Positions 28,808-37,096 of a stretch of DNA of 64,000 bases are shown in pieces. Numbering within the stretch: the stretch's first letter is position 1; every line of letters begins with the position of its first letter. Made by a program: the position numbers and the translations under genes. Below the pieces are notes generated by a model, which worked only from the letters and a program-made list of their open reading frames with translations, did not search any database and had not been told where the DNA came from. Source of the DNA: Microbulbifer variabilis (GTDB taxonomy: Bacteria; Pseudomonadota; Gammaproteobacteria; Pseudomonadales; Cellvibrionaceae); NCBI RefSeq assembly GCF_023716485.1, contig NZ_CP092418.1, forward strand, positions 2,525,001 through 2,589,000, written 5' to 3'.

Positions 28808-30139
28808 TTATTTACTGCTATCGACGCTCATGGGCCCCAAGGGTCCGGCGGTCAGCTGTTCAATTTCTGCGCCGAAAAGAAGTACGGATCGCGCCGCTTC
28901 AATGCGGGCTCGCTCGGCACTCAACAATTCATCCCGGGCAGAAATCAGGTCTACATAGGAATCCCTACCCCGGCGGTAAGCGCGATCTACTTCAGTTAAA
29001 GCCTGGCGCAGCTTGGGGATTACAGAGTCTTGCAAGGTGGAGACAGTACCCAGGGCCTGTTCGCGGCTGGTCACTGCGAGAAAAAGCTGTGGGTAGAGCT
29101 GCAAAAGTGCTGCCTCACGACGCAGCATGACTTCATCCAGCTCTGTCATTGCGGTTAGTTCAGCACCGCGATTACGTTTGGCGGTAAATAGGGGGACGCT
29201 GAAACCCGCTTGGACTGCAGTTTCATTAACTGCCGGATTCACACGAAGACCTGCATACCATCCTACATCCGGTCTGGAATTCGCCTGGGTCAGGCGTAGC
29301 CGGGAGGCTTGCAAACGCTCTTCAGAAGCAAATCGTGCTATCGCAGGGTTTGCCTGGGCTCTTTCATAAAGCGCCTCAAAACTTGCACCCGGATCAAAGC
29401 GATAAAGCTCAGCGGAGTCCACGCGATAATTTTGGGCTGGCTGCCCCCAGAGTGCCGAGAGCGCATGCTTGTAGTACACCAGCATGCTCTGATCGGTCTG
29501 TTGTGCGAGGATCGCTTTTGCCAGAGAAGACTCCGCACGCATACGCTCTGAGACGGGGCTGGCCGCAGCACTGACCCGCGCGCTTACAGCGCTCAAAGCC
29601 TCACGTGCCAGCGCGACTTTCTCTTCCGCCAAAACCACCAGCTCTTGGGCGGCCAAGACCTGGGTATAGCGGCGGATCACTTCCGCCAACAGATCCAAAG
29701 CCTTAGCCTGTTCATCGGCGATTAACAGGTCGCGCTGCGCATTGACAACATCTACACGAGCCTGGAGTTTATTGCCCATCTCCACGACTGAAGAAAGAGT
29801 TACCGTCAGCTCAAACTCATTGTCGGCATCGTCCTCTGGATCTGGAGTATTGTCCGAGTCACCTTCATTGAAGTGCTTGTACTCGGCCTCAACACCCAGC
29901 TCCATCTCCGGCTTTAGTGCCGCAGTCTGCCCGGCACCATCCAAACCCCTTTTCTGTAATGGAAAAACTGCAAGCTCCGGATTCTGCGCAAGCGTAAGCC
30001 CTATCGCATCCGGTAGTGTTAGCAAGCCCCCCTCTTGTGCAAATACAGGTTGCACAGGCAACCACAATATCGCCATCGCCAATAGCCAGGCGGCAAGGCG
30101 ACGAATCACACTCGCAATGAGCGTGTGAAACAAATCCAT
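28808..30139 (-). CDS. czcC: outer-membrane channel CzcC (TolC family)
   Basis: Outer-membrane factor of 443 residues that completes the CzcCBA tripartite exporter. It has a signal peptide (ends QPVFA, about residue 35) and two long helical repeats separated by strands. Features of the OEP/TolC family include LPDAIGLTLAQNPEL near the start and YRRGRDSYVDLISARDEL near the end. I chose the ATG at 30139 because GGGAG lies seven bases upstream. The frame opens 18 bases earlier without such support. It is the first large gene of the operon, 76 bases after the czcI-like gene. Confidence 0.9.
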   Translation of the reverse strand: MDLFHTLIASVIRRLAAWLLAMAILWLPVQPVFAQEGGLLTLPDAIGLTLAQNPELAVFPLQKRGLDGAGQTAALKPEMELGVEAEYKHFNEGDSDNTPDPEDDADNEFELTVTLSSVVEMGNKLQARVDVVNAQRDLLIADEQAKALDLLAEVIRRYTQVLAAQELVVLAEEKVALAREALSAVSARVSAAASPVSERMRAESSLAKAILAQQTDQSMLVYYKHALSALWGQPAQNYRVDSAELYRFDPGASFEALYERAQANPAIARFASEERLQASRLRLTQANSRPDVGWYAGLRVNPAVNETAVQAGFSVPLFTAKRNRGAELTAMTELDEVMLRREAALLQLYPQLFLAVTSREQALGTVSTLQDSVIPKLRQALTEVDRAYRRGRDSYVDLISARDELLSAERARIEAARSVLLFGAEIEQLTAGPLGPMSVDSSK

Positions 30140-30215
30140 GGATATCTCCCAAATCACATCCCATATACGTGAGCTGGGTCTTGCGACTCTCTTAACTCAC
30201 GCAGTAATAGATCAA

Positions 30216-30611
30216 TCAGACTTGGGTTATAGGTGGGCGCAGTAAGGGAGAGAAGTAACCGCTGGGTACCGCGATATTAATCACTTCACGATAAGAAATG
30301 GTACCCCAGAGAAAGGGTTGGAATGACTGTCCGAGCAGTCCGGCAACGGTACTGCCATGGCAGTGGCAACAGTGATTACAAAAGTCGAGAAGTGGTGACT
30401 GTTGCGCGGGCTCATCGACAGGGAGCGAAACTTGAACCACCTCGCCAAGTTCCGGCGAAGTGAATTCACTATTGAGATCAGATTGGTCCAGATGGTGGGG
30501 AAGTAGATGCCCGGTTACATCCTGCAGTTCTTCATGACTGTCATAGAAAGCCCCTGCGGTCTGGAAGACCAGCAGTGCGATCAATAAAAAAGACAGCCTA
30601 ACTAGGTTCAT
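30216..30611 (-). CDS. CzcI-like small periplasmic metal-binding protein
   Basis: Protein of 131 residues with a signal peptide (ending TAGAF, about residue 22), a His/Asp-containing middle (HHLDQSD), a cysteine-histidine cluster CNHCCHCHGS near residue 83, and a C-terminal RPP motif. Small proteins of this plan (CzcI/CopL/DUF2946-type) often open czc or cop operons and bind or sense the exported metal. The gene is first in the czc operon and probably shares its promoter. The assignment rests on position and cysteine/histidine content, not on a firm family match. Confidence 0.65.
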   Translation of the reverse strand: MNLVRLSFLLIALLVFQTAGAFYDSHEELQDVTGHLLPHHLDQSDLNSEFTSPELGEVVQVSLPVDEPAQQSPLLDFCNHCCHCHGSTVAGLLGQSFQPFLWGTISYREVINIAVPSGYFSPLLRPPITQV

Positions 30612-30828
30612 ATGAACAGGGGGACCACAAAATCTTATGCAGGACTCTAGCAAACATGTCAGGATAGCTCAAACAGAAAACCCTCTCAGAATTTGCGCAC
30701 CGCCAACGGCTTTGAGAAATAGAAGCCCTAGTCAGCAAAGTGAGCCCCCTGTCCATTTGGTCACCCTCAACTCCTCTACACTGATTTTGATGCCATTAAC
30801 TTGAGTTTGTACCGGGAGGTATCTGTAT

Positions 30829-31833
30829 ATGCTTGCCCCTCATCCACTTGGCTGCCACACCAGAGCAATGCTTCTTGCTGTGTCAATAGCCTTAATTCCG
30901 GCCGTAGTTGCACAGCCCACTCCCCCACCGCCTCAGCCAGGTAGTCCGCCGACCCAGGACCAGCAGGGGGTCTCAAACAATCCACCGCAGGGCCAACCCC
31001 CAGCTCCTAATGACAATACTACCGGTCAGGGCCAACCCCCTGCGCCACCGGGGGGCACAACCGGTCAAGGTCAACCCTCTTCACCACCAGATACCTCATC
31101 TGGACAAGGGCAAAGCTCTCAGTCCCTGGCGGGAGTTGACCAAAATGGTGAAGCTATTGATCCCAAAGCCATGGAGGCACTGAAGGCAATGGGAAAATAC
31201 CTGGCGAGCATGAAGATGCTGATGTTCAAAGCCAGAATTTTTGCCGATGTAGTACTTGAGAATGAGCAAAAGTTATTGATCGGGGGCAAAGTCAGATACA
31301 TGGCAATGCCACCAGATAAACTGCGCGTGGATATGACTACTGATTCAATTACTCGGAACTTTATTCACAATGGTGGCAAGTTCACCATGATTGCCCCGCG
31401 CAATGGTTATTTTGCCGAAATGGAGGCCTCTCAACCCACCTCCCAAGTACTCTCCAAGGCAGCAAAGGAATACGGCATTGAAGTACCTTTTGCAGACCTT
31501 CTGGAATGGGGGCGCAAACCGGACGCCTGGGCAGGGATCAAGGAGGGCTTTCTGGTTAACTCTCCCAAAGTTAACGGGCAACGTACCAAGCACTGGGCTT
31601 TCCGTTCGGAAAACCTGGACTGGGAGATCTGGATCCAGGTTGGCGATAAGCCCCTACCACTTCGGATATCCACCGTTAATACCCGCGATCCAGCCAAGCC
31701 GCGCTTTATCGCGACACTTAAATGGATGAAGGCCAAACCAGAAGCGGCAAAAGAGTTCACTCCAGCTACCGGGAAGCACAAACAAATCCCGTTTAAAAAG
31801 GCTGAGCCAAACAAGCAGGAGGCGCCACAATGA
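30829..31833 (+). CDS. secreted DUF2092 protein with Pro/Gln-rich linker
   Basis: Exported protein of 334 residues. After a signal peptide (ends VVAQ, about residue 28) comes a low-complexity region (about 29-100) with repeated GQGQPPAP-like units, then a DUF2092 domain (about 115-315). Such domains resemble LolA/LolB-type half-barrels that hold lipids or other hydrophobic ligands. Its stop overlaps the start of the His-rich gene by four bases (ATGA), so the two are coupled. The pair converges on an ECF sigma/anti-sigma pair. The GGGAGG ribosome site is strong. Function is unknown. Confidence 0.8.
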   Translation: MLAPHPLGCHTRAMLLAVSIALIPAVVAQPTPPPPQPGSPPTQDQQGVSNNPPQGQPPAPNDNTTGQGQPPAPPGGTTGQGQPSSPPDTSSGQGQSSQSLAGVDQNGEAIDPKAMEALKAMGKYLASMKMLMFKARIFADVVLENEQKLLIGGKVRYMAMPPDKLRVDMTTDSITRNFIHNGGKFTMIAPRNGYFAEMEASQPTSQVLSKAAKEYGIEVPFADLLEWGRKPDAWAGIKEGFLVNSPKVNGQRTKHWAFRSENLDWEIWIQVGDKPLPLRISTVNTRDPAKPRFIATLKWMKAKPEAAKEFTPATGKHKQIPFKKAEPNKQEAPQ

Positions 31834-32345
31834 TCCATGCTAAGCATCGTAAGTCGCGAGCCTTGTCACTATGGGCGGCACCACTATTACTCTCCGGAAC
31901 TCTGCTCGCCGCAGTGTTCAGCTCTCAGGTGGAGGCGCGCGAGCATTTTGGTGGACGCGGCGCGCATTTTAATGTGGGTGGACACTTCAATGCGGTTCGC
32001 CCAGGACCCGGAGGAGGCTTCCACGGCGAATTTGCACGGGGGGACTTTGAGCGCAGGTTTCCAAACCATCCACCATTCCACCCCATTCGCCCGGGGCACC
32101 ACCGTCACCCTCCTTACCCTCCACCCTGGCGCCCTCGACACTGGCCCTATCCCGGCCCTAGATATTGGGGGGTTACTGCTGTGGGTGTTGGTGGCTGGCT
32201 CTACACACTACCTCCCAGCTGTGTCAGTGTGACGGTCGGTAATGTGACCTATGAGCGATGTGGGTCTTATTGGTATCAACCCCATTTCGTGGCAGGGCAT
32301 ATCGCCTATCGGCATGTAGGAGCACCACGGCGGCCGCGGCGATAG
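31830..32345 (+). CDS. secreted His/Pro/Gly-rich protein
   Basis: Protein of 171 residues with a signal peptide (ends VEAR, about residue 36) and a mature part packed with His, Pro, Gly, Arg and Trp (HHRHPPYPPPWRPRHWPYPG). The C-terminal third holds GVTAVGVGGWLYTLPPSC, VTVGNVTYERCGSYWYQP and a last HIAYRHV, a pattern seen in small secreted proteins of unknown role. Two cysteines could form a disulphide. The composition suggests metal binding or a cell-surface role. It is translationally coupled to the DUF2092 gene. Confidence 0.78.
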   Translation: MIHAKHRKSRALSLWAAPLLLSGTLLAAVFSSQVEAREHFGGRGAHFNVGGHFNAVRPGPGGGFHGEFARGDFERRFPNHPPFHPIRPGHHRHPPYPPPWRPRHWPYPGPRYWGVTAVGVGGWLYTLPPSCVSVTVGNVTYERCGSYWYQPHFVAGHIAYRHVGAPRRPRR

Positions 32346-32356
32346 CTTGAAATTCT

Positions 32357-32402
32357 TCCCAGCGCCTAACTGAAACTCTCTATTGGGTTTATGGCGCTGG
32401 GA
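32357..32402. terminator. bidirectional hairpin between the His-rich gene and the anti-sigma gene
   Basis: A perfect 10-base GC-rich stem (TCCCAGCGCC with GGCGCTGGGA) with a 26-base loop lies between the two convergent transcription units. No long T-run follows. Confidence 0.55.
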
Positions 32403-32416
32403 GACTTATAGGAAAG

Positions 32417-32611
32417 TTAGTCCTCTGTTCTTTCCGGCCCACCCTCGGCATAGGATTTACTGATACCACGGAGGATGCTGAGCTGTTTGCCAAAGTTCCT
32501 ACATGGGGCGCACATTGCCAAATGCAGCTTAAGGCTGGCCTGCTCCCGCAACTGCAGCCTGCGCTCCTGGGACTCCGACATCAACCGCGTAGCTTCCCGG
32601 CACGATTTCAT
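32417..32611 (-). CDS. zinc-finger anti-sigma factor
   Basis: Small cytoplasmic protein of 64 residues with the anti-sigma zinc motif His-x3-Cys-x2-Cys (HLAMCAPC, about residue 32), an upstream cysteine (MKSCREAT) completing the site, and a helical remainder. The zinc-binding anti-sigma (ZAS) family holds ECF sigma factors inactive. There is no membrane helix, so it is a soluble form. The ATG at 32611 follows the sigma stop by four bases and has GGAGGG upstream, so the sigma and anti-sigma genes are cotranscribed. Confidence 0.85.
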   Translation of the reverse strand: MKSCREATRLMSESQERRLQLREQASLKLHLAMCAPCRNFGKQLSILRGISKSYAEGGPERTED

Positions 32612-32615
32612 TGAC

Positions 32616-33236
32616 TCAGCCCTCCACGCCAAACCAGTTATCTTCCAGGCATTCACGTAATCGCAGGCGCGCCCGGTGCAGTGTCACATTTAAGTTGCTC
32701 ACCGAAATCTCTGCTGCGGCACAGATCTCGTGACTCTCCAGCTCAATGAACTCTCGCATCATAAAAATTTGCGCCTGGCGGGAAGGCAGATGATTGAGGC
32801 ATGCATCGAAGATTCGCCAAAAATGCTTGTCGTGAATAGCCGACTCGGGGTCTGCCCATTTCTTTGGTCGCTCATCCTTTCTCCAGTGGCCGGTTTGATC
32901 AAATAACTCGTCGTGATCGTGCTCCTCGCGATCCCCACGCACCAGCTGGTCTGCATCAACAAAGCGCTGCCGTTGTCGCAAAATGTCGGCAATCTTATTC
33001 TTCAAGATGGCAAACACCCAGGTTTTCAGGGCCGATCGCCCGGTAAAGCTGCGGGAGTTTTTCAGGGCTCCCATAAGGGCCTCTTGCACAGCATCTTCAG
33101 CCAATTGGGCATCCTGCAACTGCAAGCTGGCAAAACGAAGCATCTGCTGGCGCAGATCCACCAGAAACTGGGGGTTCTGCAAGGATTCCTCAACTCTTGG
33201 TTCAGGCGAAGCATCAGGGGCAAGGTAATCGCTCAA
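32616..33236 (-). CDS. ECF RNA polymerase sigma factor
   Basis: Extracytoplasmic-function sigma factor of 206 residues. Region 2 (about 30-100) has DAQLAEDAVQEALMGALKN and FTGRSALKTWVFAILKNK, which bind core enzyme and the -10 element. Region 4 (about 145-200) has a helix-turn-helix AAAEISVSNLNVTLHRARLR for the -35 element. An acidic/His-rich spacer between the regions (EEHDHDE) is longer than usual. The start is a TTG at 33236 with GAGGG upstream. It is coupled to the zinc-finger anti-sigma gene. The DUF2092/His-rich pair facing it is a likely target, but I could not find a convincing shared promoter. Confidence 0.9.
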   Translation of the reverse strand: MSDYLAPDASPEPRVEESLQNPQFLVDLRQQMLRFASLQLQDAQLAEDAVQEALMGALKNSRSFTGRSALKTWVFAILKNKIADILRQRQRFVDADQLVRGDREEHDHDELFDQTGHWRKDERPKKWADPESAIHDKHFWRIFDACLNHLPSRQAQIFMMREFIELESHEICAAAEISVSNLNVTLHRARLRLRECLEDNWFGVEG

Positions 33237-33484
33237 CTACGTTCCCTCATAAAATCGAAGCGGAGACCGGCGATATTAACTAAAAAGCGAGAATTATCTA
33301 ACAGCCAGCTCACCCTGACACCAAAAGGCAACTTAATTCCCTCTGCCGGTACTAACAACACAATCACAAAGTTATTAGTCGTGAAGCAGCGGGACTTGTT
33401 ACAAAAAGAAAGGACAGGTAAAAAATAACCCACGAATGGCGCCCAGCGCCCGAAAGGAAAATCACTCTGCGAAAGGTATGCTCC

Positions 33485-34543
33485 ATGCATGATATTGTTC
33501 AGGACTACTACGGACGCCAGCTAAAAAGCACATCAGATCTCAAAACTGATGCCTGCTGCGATGCCAGTGCGGTGCCAAGTTGGCTGAAGCCGCTACTAGC
33601 CAATATACATCCAGAAGTCCTATCCCGCTATTACGGTTGCGGGCTCGTTTGCCCCCCGCTTTTAGAAGGCTGCAGGGTTCTCGATCTTGGCTGTGGTTCA
33701 GGTCGCGATGTCTACCTCCTCTCCCAACTCGTGGGAGCAAGCGGTGAAGTGGTCGGTATCGACATGACCGATGAACAACTACAAGTTGCCCGCCAGCACC
33801 AGGATTATCACGCGGAAAAGTTTGGCTATGACAACGTCACCTTTCTGCATGGTTATATCGAAAAACTGGATGAACTCGGCCTGGAACCGGGTAGTTTCGA
33901 TGTTATTGTCTCCAATTGTGTCGTGAACCTCTCTACCGACAAAGGGGCCGTGTTACGAGGCCTATATCAATTATTAAAGGAAGGTGGGGAGTTTTACTTT
34001 TCCGATGTGTATGCCGATAGGCGTGTCCCTGACACCCTGCGCACAGATCCGGAACTCATCGGCGAGTGCCTGGGTGGCGCTCTCTACTGGAACGATTTCC
34101 TCGAACTGGCCCAGGCCAGCGGCTTCCGCGACAGCCGCCTGGTGGAAAGTCGCCCACTGGAAGTGACCAATGCGCTTTTGCTTGCCCGCTGTGGCAGTGT
34201 TCGCTTTTACTCCGCCAGCTACCGTCTTTTCAAACTGGCAGGCTTGGAAAAGGACTGTGAAGACTACGGCCAGGCTGTGGTTTATAAGGGGAGCATTCCA
34301 GAACAACCGACTGAATTTGTATTGGATGGGCACCACCGGATTGAGAAGGGGCGTGTGTTTTCTGTCTGCGGTAATACGTGGAAAATACTGGCAGAAACGC
34401 GCTTAGCTCCCCACTTTGACTTTATCGGTGACTTCTCCCAGCACTTCGGTTTATTTCCCGGTTGCGGTCGAGAGATGCCTTTCTCTGAGGGGGCTACTAA
34501 CCCTTCAATAAGCAGTAGCAACACTGGTAGCCAGTGTTGCTAA
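33485..34543 (+). CDS. arsM: arsenite S-adenosylmethionine methyltransferase ArsM
   Basis: Cytoplasmic enzyme of 352 residues that methylates As(III) to volatile or less reactive forms. It has the SAM motif VLDLGCGSGRDVYLL (about 68-82) and GEVVGIDM, and the cysteines typical of ArsM at three places: TDACC near residue 24, VSNCVVNLS near 150 and GECLGGALYW near 198. The C-terminal third is family-like, ending in an extra GSQCC tail that may also bind arsenic. The gene has a GAAAGG ribosome site. No arsR gene is adjacent. It lies near an ArsB/NhaD-type permease and a DUF411 protein. Confidence 0.9.
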   Translation: MHDIVQDYYGRQLKSTSDLKTDACCDASAVPSWLKPLLANIHPEVLSRYYGCGLVCPPLLEGCRVLDLGCGSGRDVYLLSQLVGASGEVVGIDMTDEQLQVARQHQDYHAEKFGYDNVTFLHGYIEKLDELGLEPGSFDVIVSNCVVNLSTDKGAVLRGLYQLLKEGGEFYFSDVYADRRVPDTLRTDPELIGECLGGALYWNDFLELAQASGFRDSRLVESRPLEVTNALLLARCGSVRFYSASYRLFKLAGLEKDCEDYGQAVVYKGSIPEQPTEFVLDGHHRIEKGRVFSVCGNTWKILAETRLAPHFDFIGDFSQHFGLFPGCGREMPFSEGATNPSISSSNTGSQCC

Positions 34544-34587
34544 CAGTCTGACCCAACTACTCAGCGTCGCAACAGCGACGCCGAGTA
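34518..34587. terminator. two stacked hairpins at the end of arsM
   Basis: The first hairpin (34518-34540) is a perfect 10-base stem GCAACACTGG/CCAGTGTTGC inside the last codons of arsM. The second (34558-34587) pairs TACTC-GCGTCGC with GCGACGC-GAGTA across one mismatch, with an AACA loop, and ends next to the stop of the convergent hydrolase gene. Together they probably end both transcripts. Confidence 0.6.
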
Positions 34588-34588
34588 T

Positions 34589-35575
34589 TCAGGCTCTATT
34601 CCGCCGAATGACACAGTCGAGAAATTTAGGGACTCTATGTTCGAGCCAATAATTCGGCCGCCACACAGAACCCCCAACAAACCCCACATGCCCCCCCTGT
34701 AAAGTGACTTCTAACTGCACCATGGAGCTCACTTCTCTCTTCTCGGGAATAGCCGATGGACAAACGAAGGGATCATCCACAGAATTTACGATCATCGTTG
34801 GCACCCCAATTTCCCGTAAAAGATGCTTGCTAGATGCCTTGGTGTAATAGTCATCAACATCCCGGAACCCATGCAAGGGCGCGGTAAAAGTGTTGTCAAA
34901 GCGCCGGAAGTTGGCAAAGACCGTAGCATCATCCACATTTGGCAGAGCTGCCGCCATACAAGGGTCTTGCGCCTTTTGTTTGAGAGTGAGGCGCAGGCAA
35001 CTCAAAAGATGGCGCTGGTAAAGTCTGGAAAGGCCAGTATTAATCTTGCGACTACACGCATGGAGATCCATTGGAGAAGATATCGCCACCGCCGCAGCCA
35101 CCGGGCTGCAGGTTCCATCCTCCCCCAGCATCTTAAGCAGTACATTGCCACCCAACGAGTAACCCACCACCGTAATTGGGGTCAGGGGTAACTCCCCCCT
35201 CAGCTGTTCTACCAACCAACGTGGATCCTCACTATCTCCGCTATGGTATGCCCGGGGCAACCTGTTTGGCACACCCCCACAACCGCGGAAGTGCATGACA
35301 GCAACCTGGTAGCGGCGTGCGAGTAAGGATTCCATCATACCCTGGACATAGGGAGAAGCCACCGAGCCACCTAGACCATGGAGAATCAAGACTAATGGGA
35401 GTTCAGGGTCATCAACCAAAGGGCGAGGAGTGAGTAGTGCGAGACAATCTCCGTCCGGCGTTTCATACCAACGGCACTGGGTTTCTATCCATGGAACTGG
35501 GCGATGCACACGGCCAAAGACGGTTTGAATATGACAGTTTCCAAGGCCTGTGGCGGGGATAAACTGATCAGTCAT
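34589..35575 (-). CDS. alpha/beta hydrolase, YheT family
   Basis: Protein of 328 residues with the alpha/beta-hydrolase fold. The nucleophile serine is in VGYSLGGNVLLKMLGEDG (GYSLG), the oxyanion segment is LILHGLGGS, and the final histidine is in GGHVGF. The start FIPATGLGNCHIQTV matches the conserved N-terminus of the E. coli YheT/yeast YMR210w family, whose members are predicted esterases or acyltransferases. I chose the ATG at 35575 for that reason rather than the GTG at 35629. The physiological substrate is unknown. Its gene converges on arsM, but a functional link is not evident. Confidence 0.88.
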   Translation of the reverse strand: MTDQFIPATGLGNCHIQTVFGRVHRPVPWIETQCRWYETPDGDCLALLTPRPLVDDPELPLVLILHGLGGSVASPYVQGMMESLLARRYQVAVMHFRGCGGVPNRLPRAYHSGDSEDPRWLVEQLRGELPLTPITVVGYSLGGNVLLKMLGEDGTCSPVAAAVAISSPMDLHACSRKINTGLSRLYQRHLLSCLRLTLKQKAQDPCMAAALPNVDDATVFANFRRFDNTFTAPLHGFRDVDDYYTKASSKHLLREIGVPTMIVNSVDDPFVCPSAIPEKREVSSMVQLEVTLQGGHVGFVGGSVWRPNYWLEHRVPKFLDCVIRRNRA

Positions 35576-35764
35576 ATACCGGGTTCCGCTATTGCTATTT
35601 ACCTGCCCTTCTCTGCTCAATTTAGGCACTTCTAGATAGCGACCAAGCAGAGCTGGCTTCGCGAAGCATGAGGGGTAGCTGTCCCTCGAAAGTATTGCGC
35701 GAATATCATCAGTATATAACCTGTGAAGACATATGTTGGGATAGGCGACGGGTATCGTGTGTTA

Positions 35765-36979
35765 TTACTGCGGCTGAACCCTAGCTTTGGACATGGTTTC
35801 AGGCACGAAGATCAGAAAGAAGGTTGCGGCAATAGTGGCAATTCCCGCCAGCGATAAGAACGCAGCGTTATACCCAAAGTACTGAACAACATATTCTGCC
35901 GAGAAATTACTGCAGGCAGAACCAATACCCACCAAAGCAGCCATGGCTCCCTGAGTAATATTGAAGCGTCCTGTACCCTTAGTAAGATCGGCGCACATCA
36001 GAATGATGATCACCCCAAAGATGCCGTTGGCCACACCGTCCAACGACTGTATAGCCACCAAAAAGAAAGGGTTATCTGTAGACATAAACAAGAGCGCGCG
36101 AATAGGGTTAATACAAAAACCGATCATAAAGATTACTTTACGTCCCCAGGCATCGGCTTTGGCCGCACACAATAGTGACATCAACATCATCCAGAATTGC
36201 GCAGCAATTATGCAGGCAGAGGTAAAAGCAATAGCCTGGTTCACATTCGAATTGAGTGACAGCTTTTGGCTGACCAGAGGCAACATAGCCGCATTGCCAA
36301 AATGGAATAGAAAGACACTCACAGCCAAAGCGATTAGGCGTTTATCGGTAAGCAATACAGAAAAACCGGCGGGCTCCCTTTTTCCCGAAGCATCGCGCCG
36401 TTCACCTCCCCGAGCTCGAATATGATCAATTGAATGGGCAGGAATAAAGCCAACTGAGATAGCCATTAATACGCCCATAACGGCCATCAACCAGAAAACC
36501 CCCTCCGCAGCAATCGTCAGCGCTACAATTCCTGCAATCGCCGCAGCAAATACATTGCCCGCATGATTGGCCGCCTGGTTAGCACTGGTCTGTAATGTAA
36601 AAGTCTTATCACTACAAACTCCCAGAGTAATGGCAGCAATAGAGGGAGCCACGAAAGCAATAGCCGCCCCCATTAACACCTGGGAGCCATAAATGACAGG
36701 TTTGTGATTAGCCAGTGCGACAATAGCGATAGAGACAATCGCAATAATGATACCGCAAGTTGCTATTAGCATTCGCTTTAAGCGGGTGCTATCAATAAAA
36801 GCCCCAGCGGGCGTTTGCAATAAAACCGTGGTGATACCACCAATAGCTAAAACGATGCCAATTTCCCCTGGCTGCCAGTGCATAGCTGACAACAGGTATA
36901 TCGCCAAGTAGGGGCCTAAACCTGCAACCACATCTCCCGCGAAGAAGTTCGTAAAAAGAAGAGGCTTGTTTAAACTCAT
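35765..36979 (-). CDS. MFS transporter, substrate unknown
   Basis: Inner-membrane carrier of 404 residues with 12 hydrophobic segments and a charged central loop (about 190-215, RARGGERRDASGKREP). Motif-A-like sequences are present but degenerate (AGAFIDSTRLKRML; ADAWGRKVIFMIG). It starts 118 bases from the divergent ArsB/NhaD-type gene. It lies 189 bases upstream of the YheT-type hydrolase on the same strand. The pattern is that of a drug or small-metabolite exporter, but no specific subgroup can be named. Confidence 0.8.
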   Translation of the reverse strand: MSLNKPLLFTNFFAGDVVAGLGPYLAIYLLSAMHWQPGEIGIVLAIGGITTVLLQTPAGAFIDSTRLKRMLIATCGIIIAIVSIAIVALANHKPVIYGSQVLMGAAIAFVAPSIAAITLGVCSDKTFTLQTSANQAANHAGNVFAAAIAGIVALTIAAEGVFWLMAVMGVLMAISVGFIPAHSIDHIRARGGERRDASGKREPAGFSVLLTDKRLIALAVSVFLFHFGNAAMLPLVSQKLSLNSNVNQAIAFTSACIIAAQFWMMLMSLLCAAKADAWGRKVIFMIGFCINPIRALLFMSTDNPFFLVAIQSLDGVANGIFGVIIILMCADLTKGTGRFNITQGAMAALVGIGSACSNFSAEYVVQYFGYNAAFLSLAGIATIAATFFLIFVPETMSKARVQPQ

Positions 36980-37096
36980 AAATAAGTCTTCTCGTGGGAT
37001 TTATCAGCCCAGGTGGATGCCCTGACACCAAATAAAAGAAGTGGAGAATGATTTTCAGAGTAGCAGTAAGCAGAGACGACATCCGAGGCTGCACCA

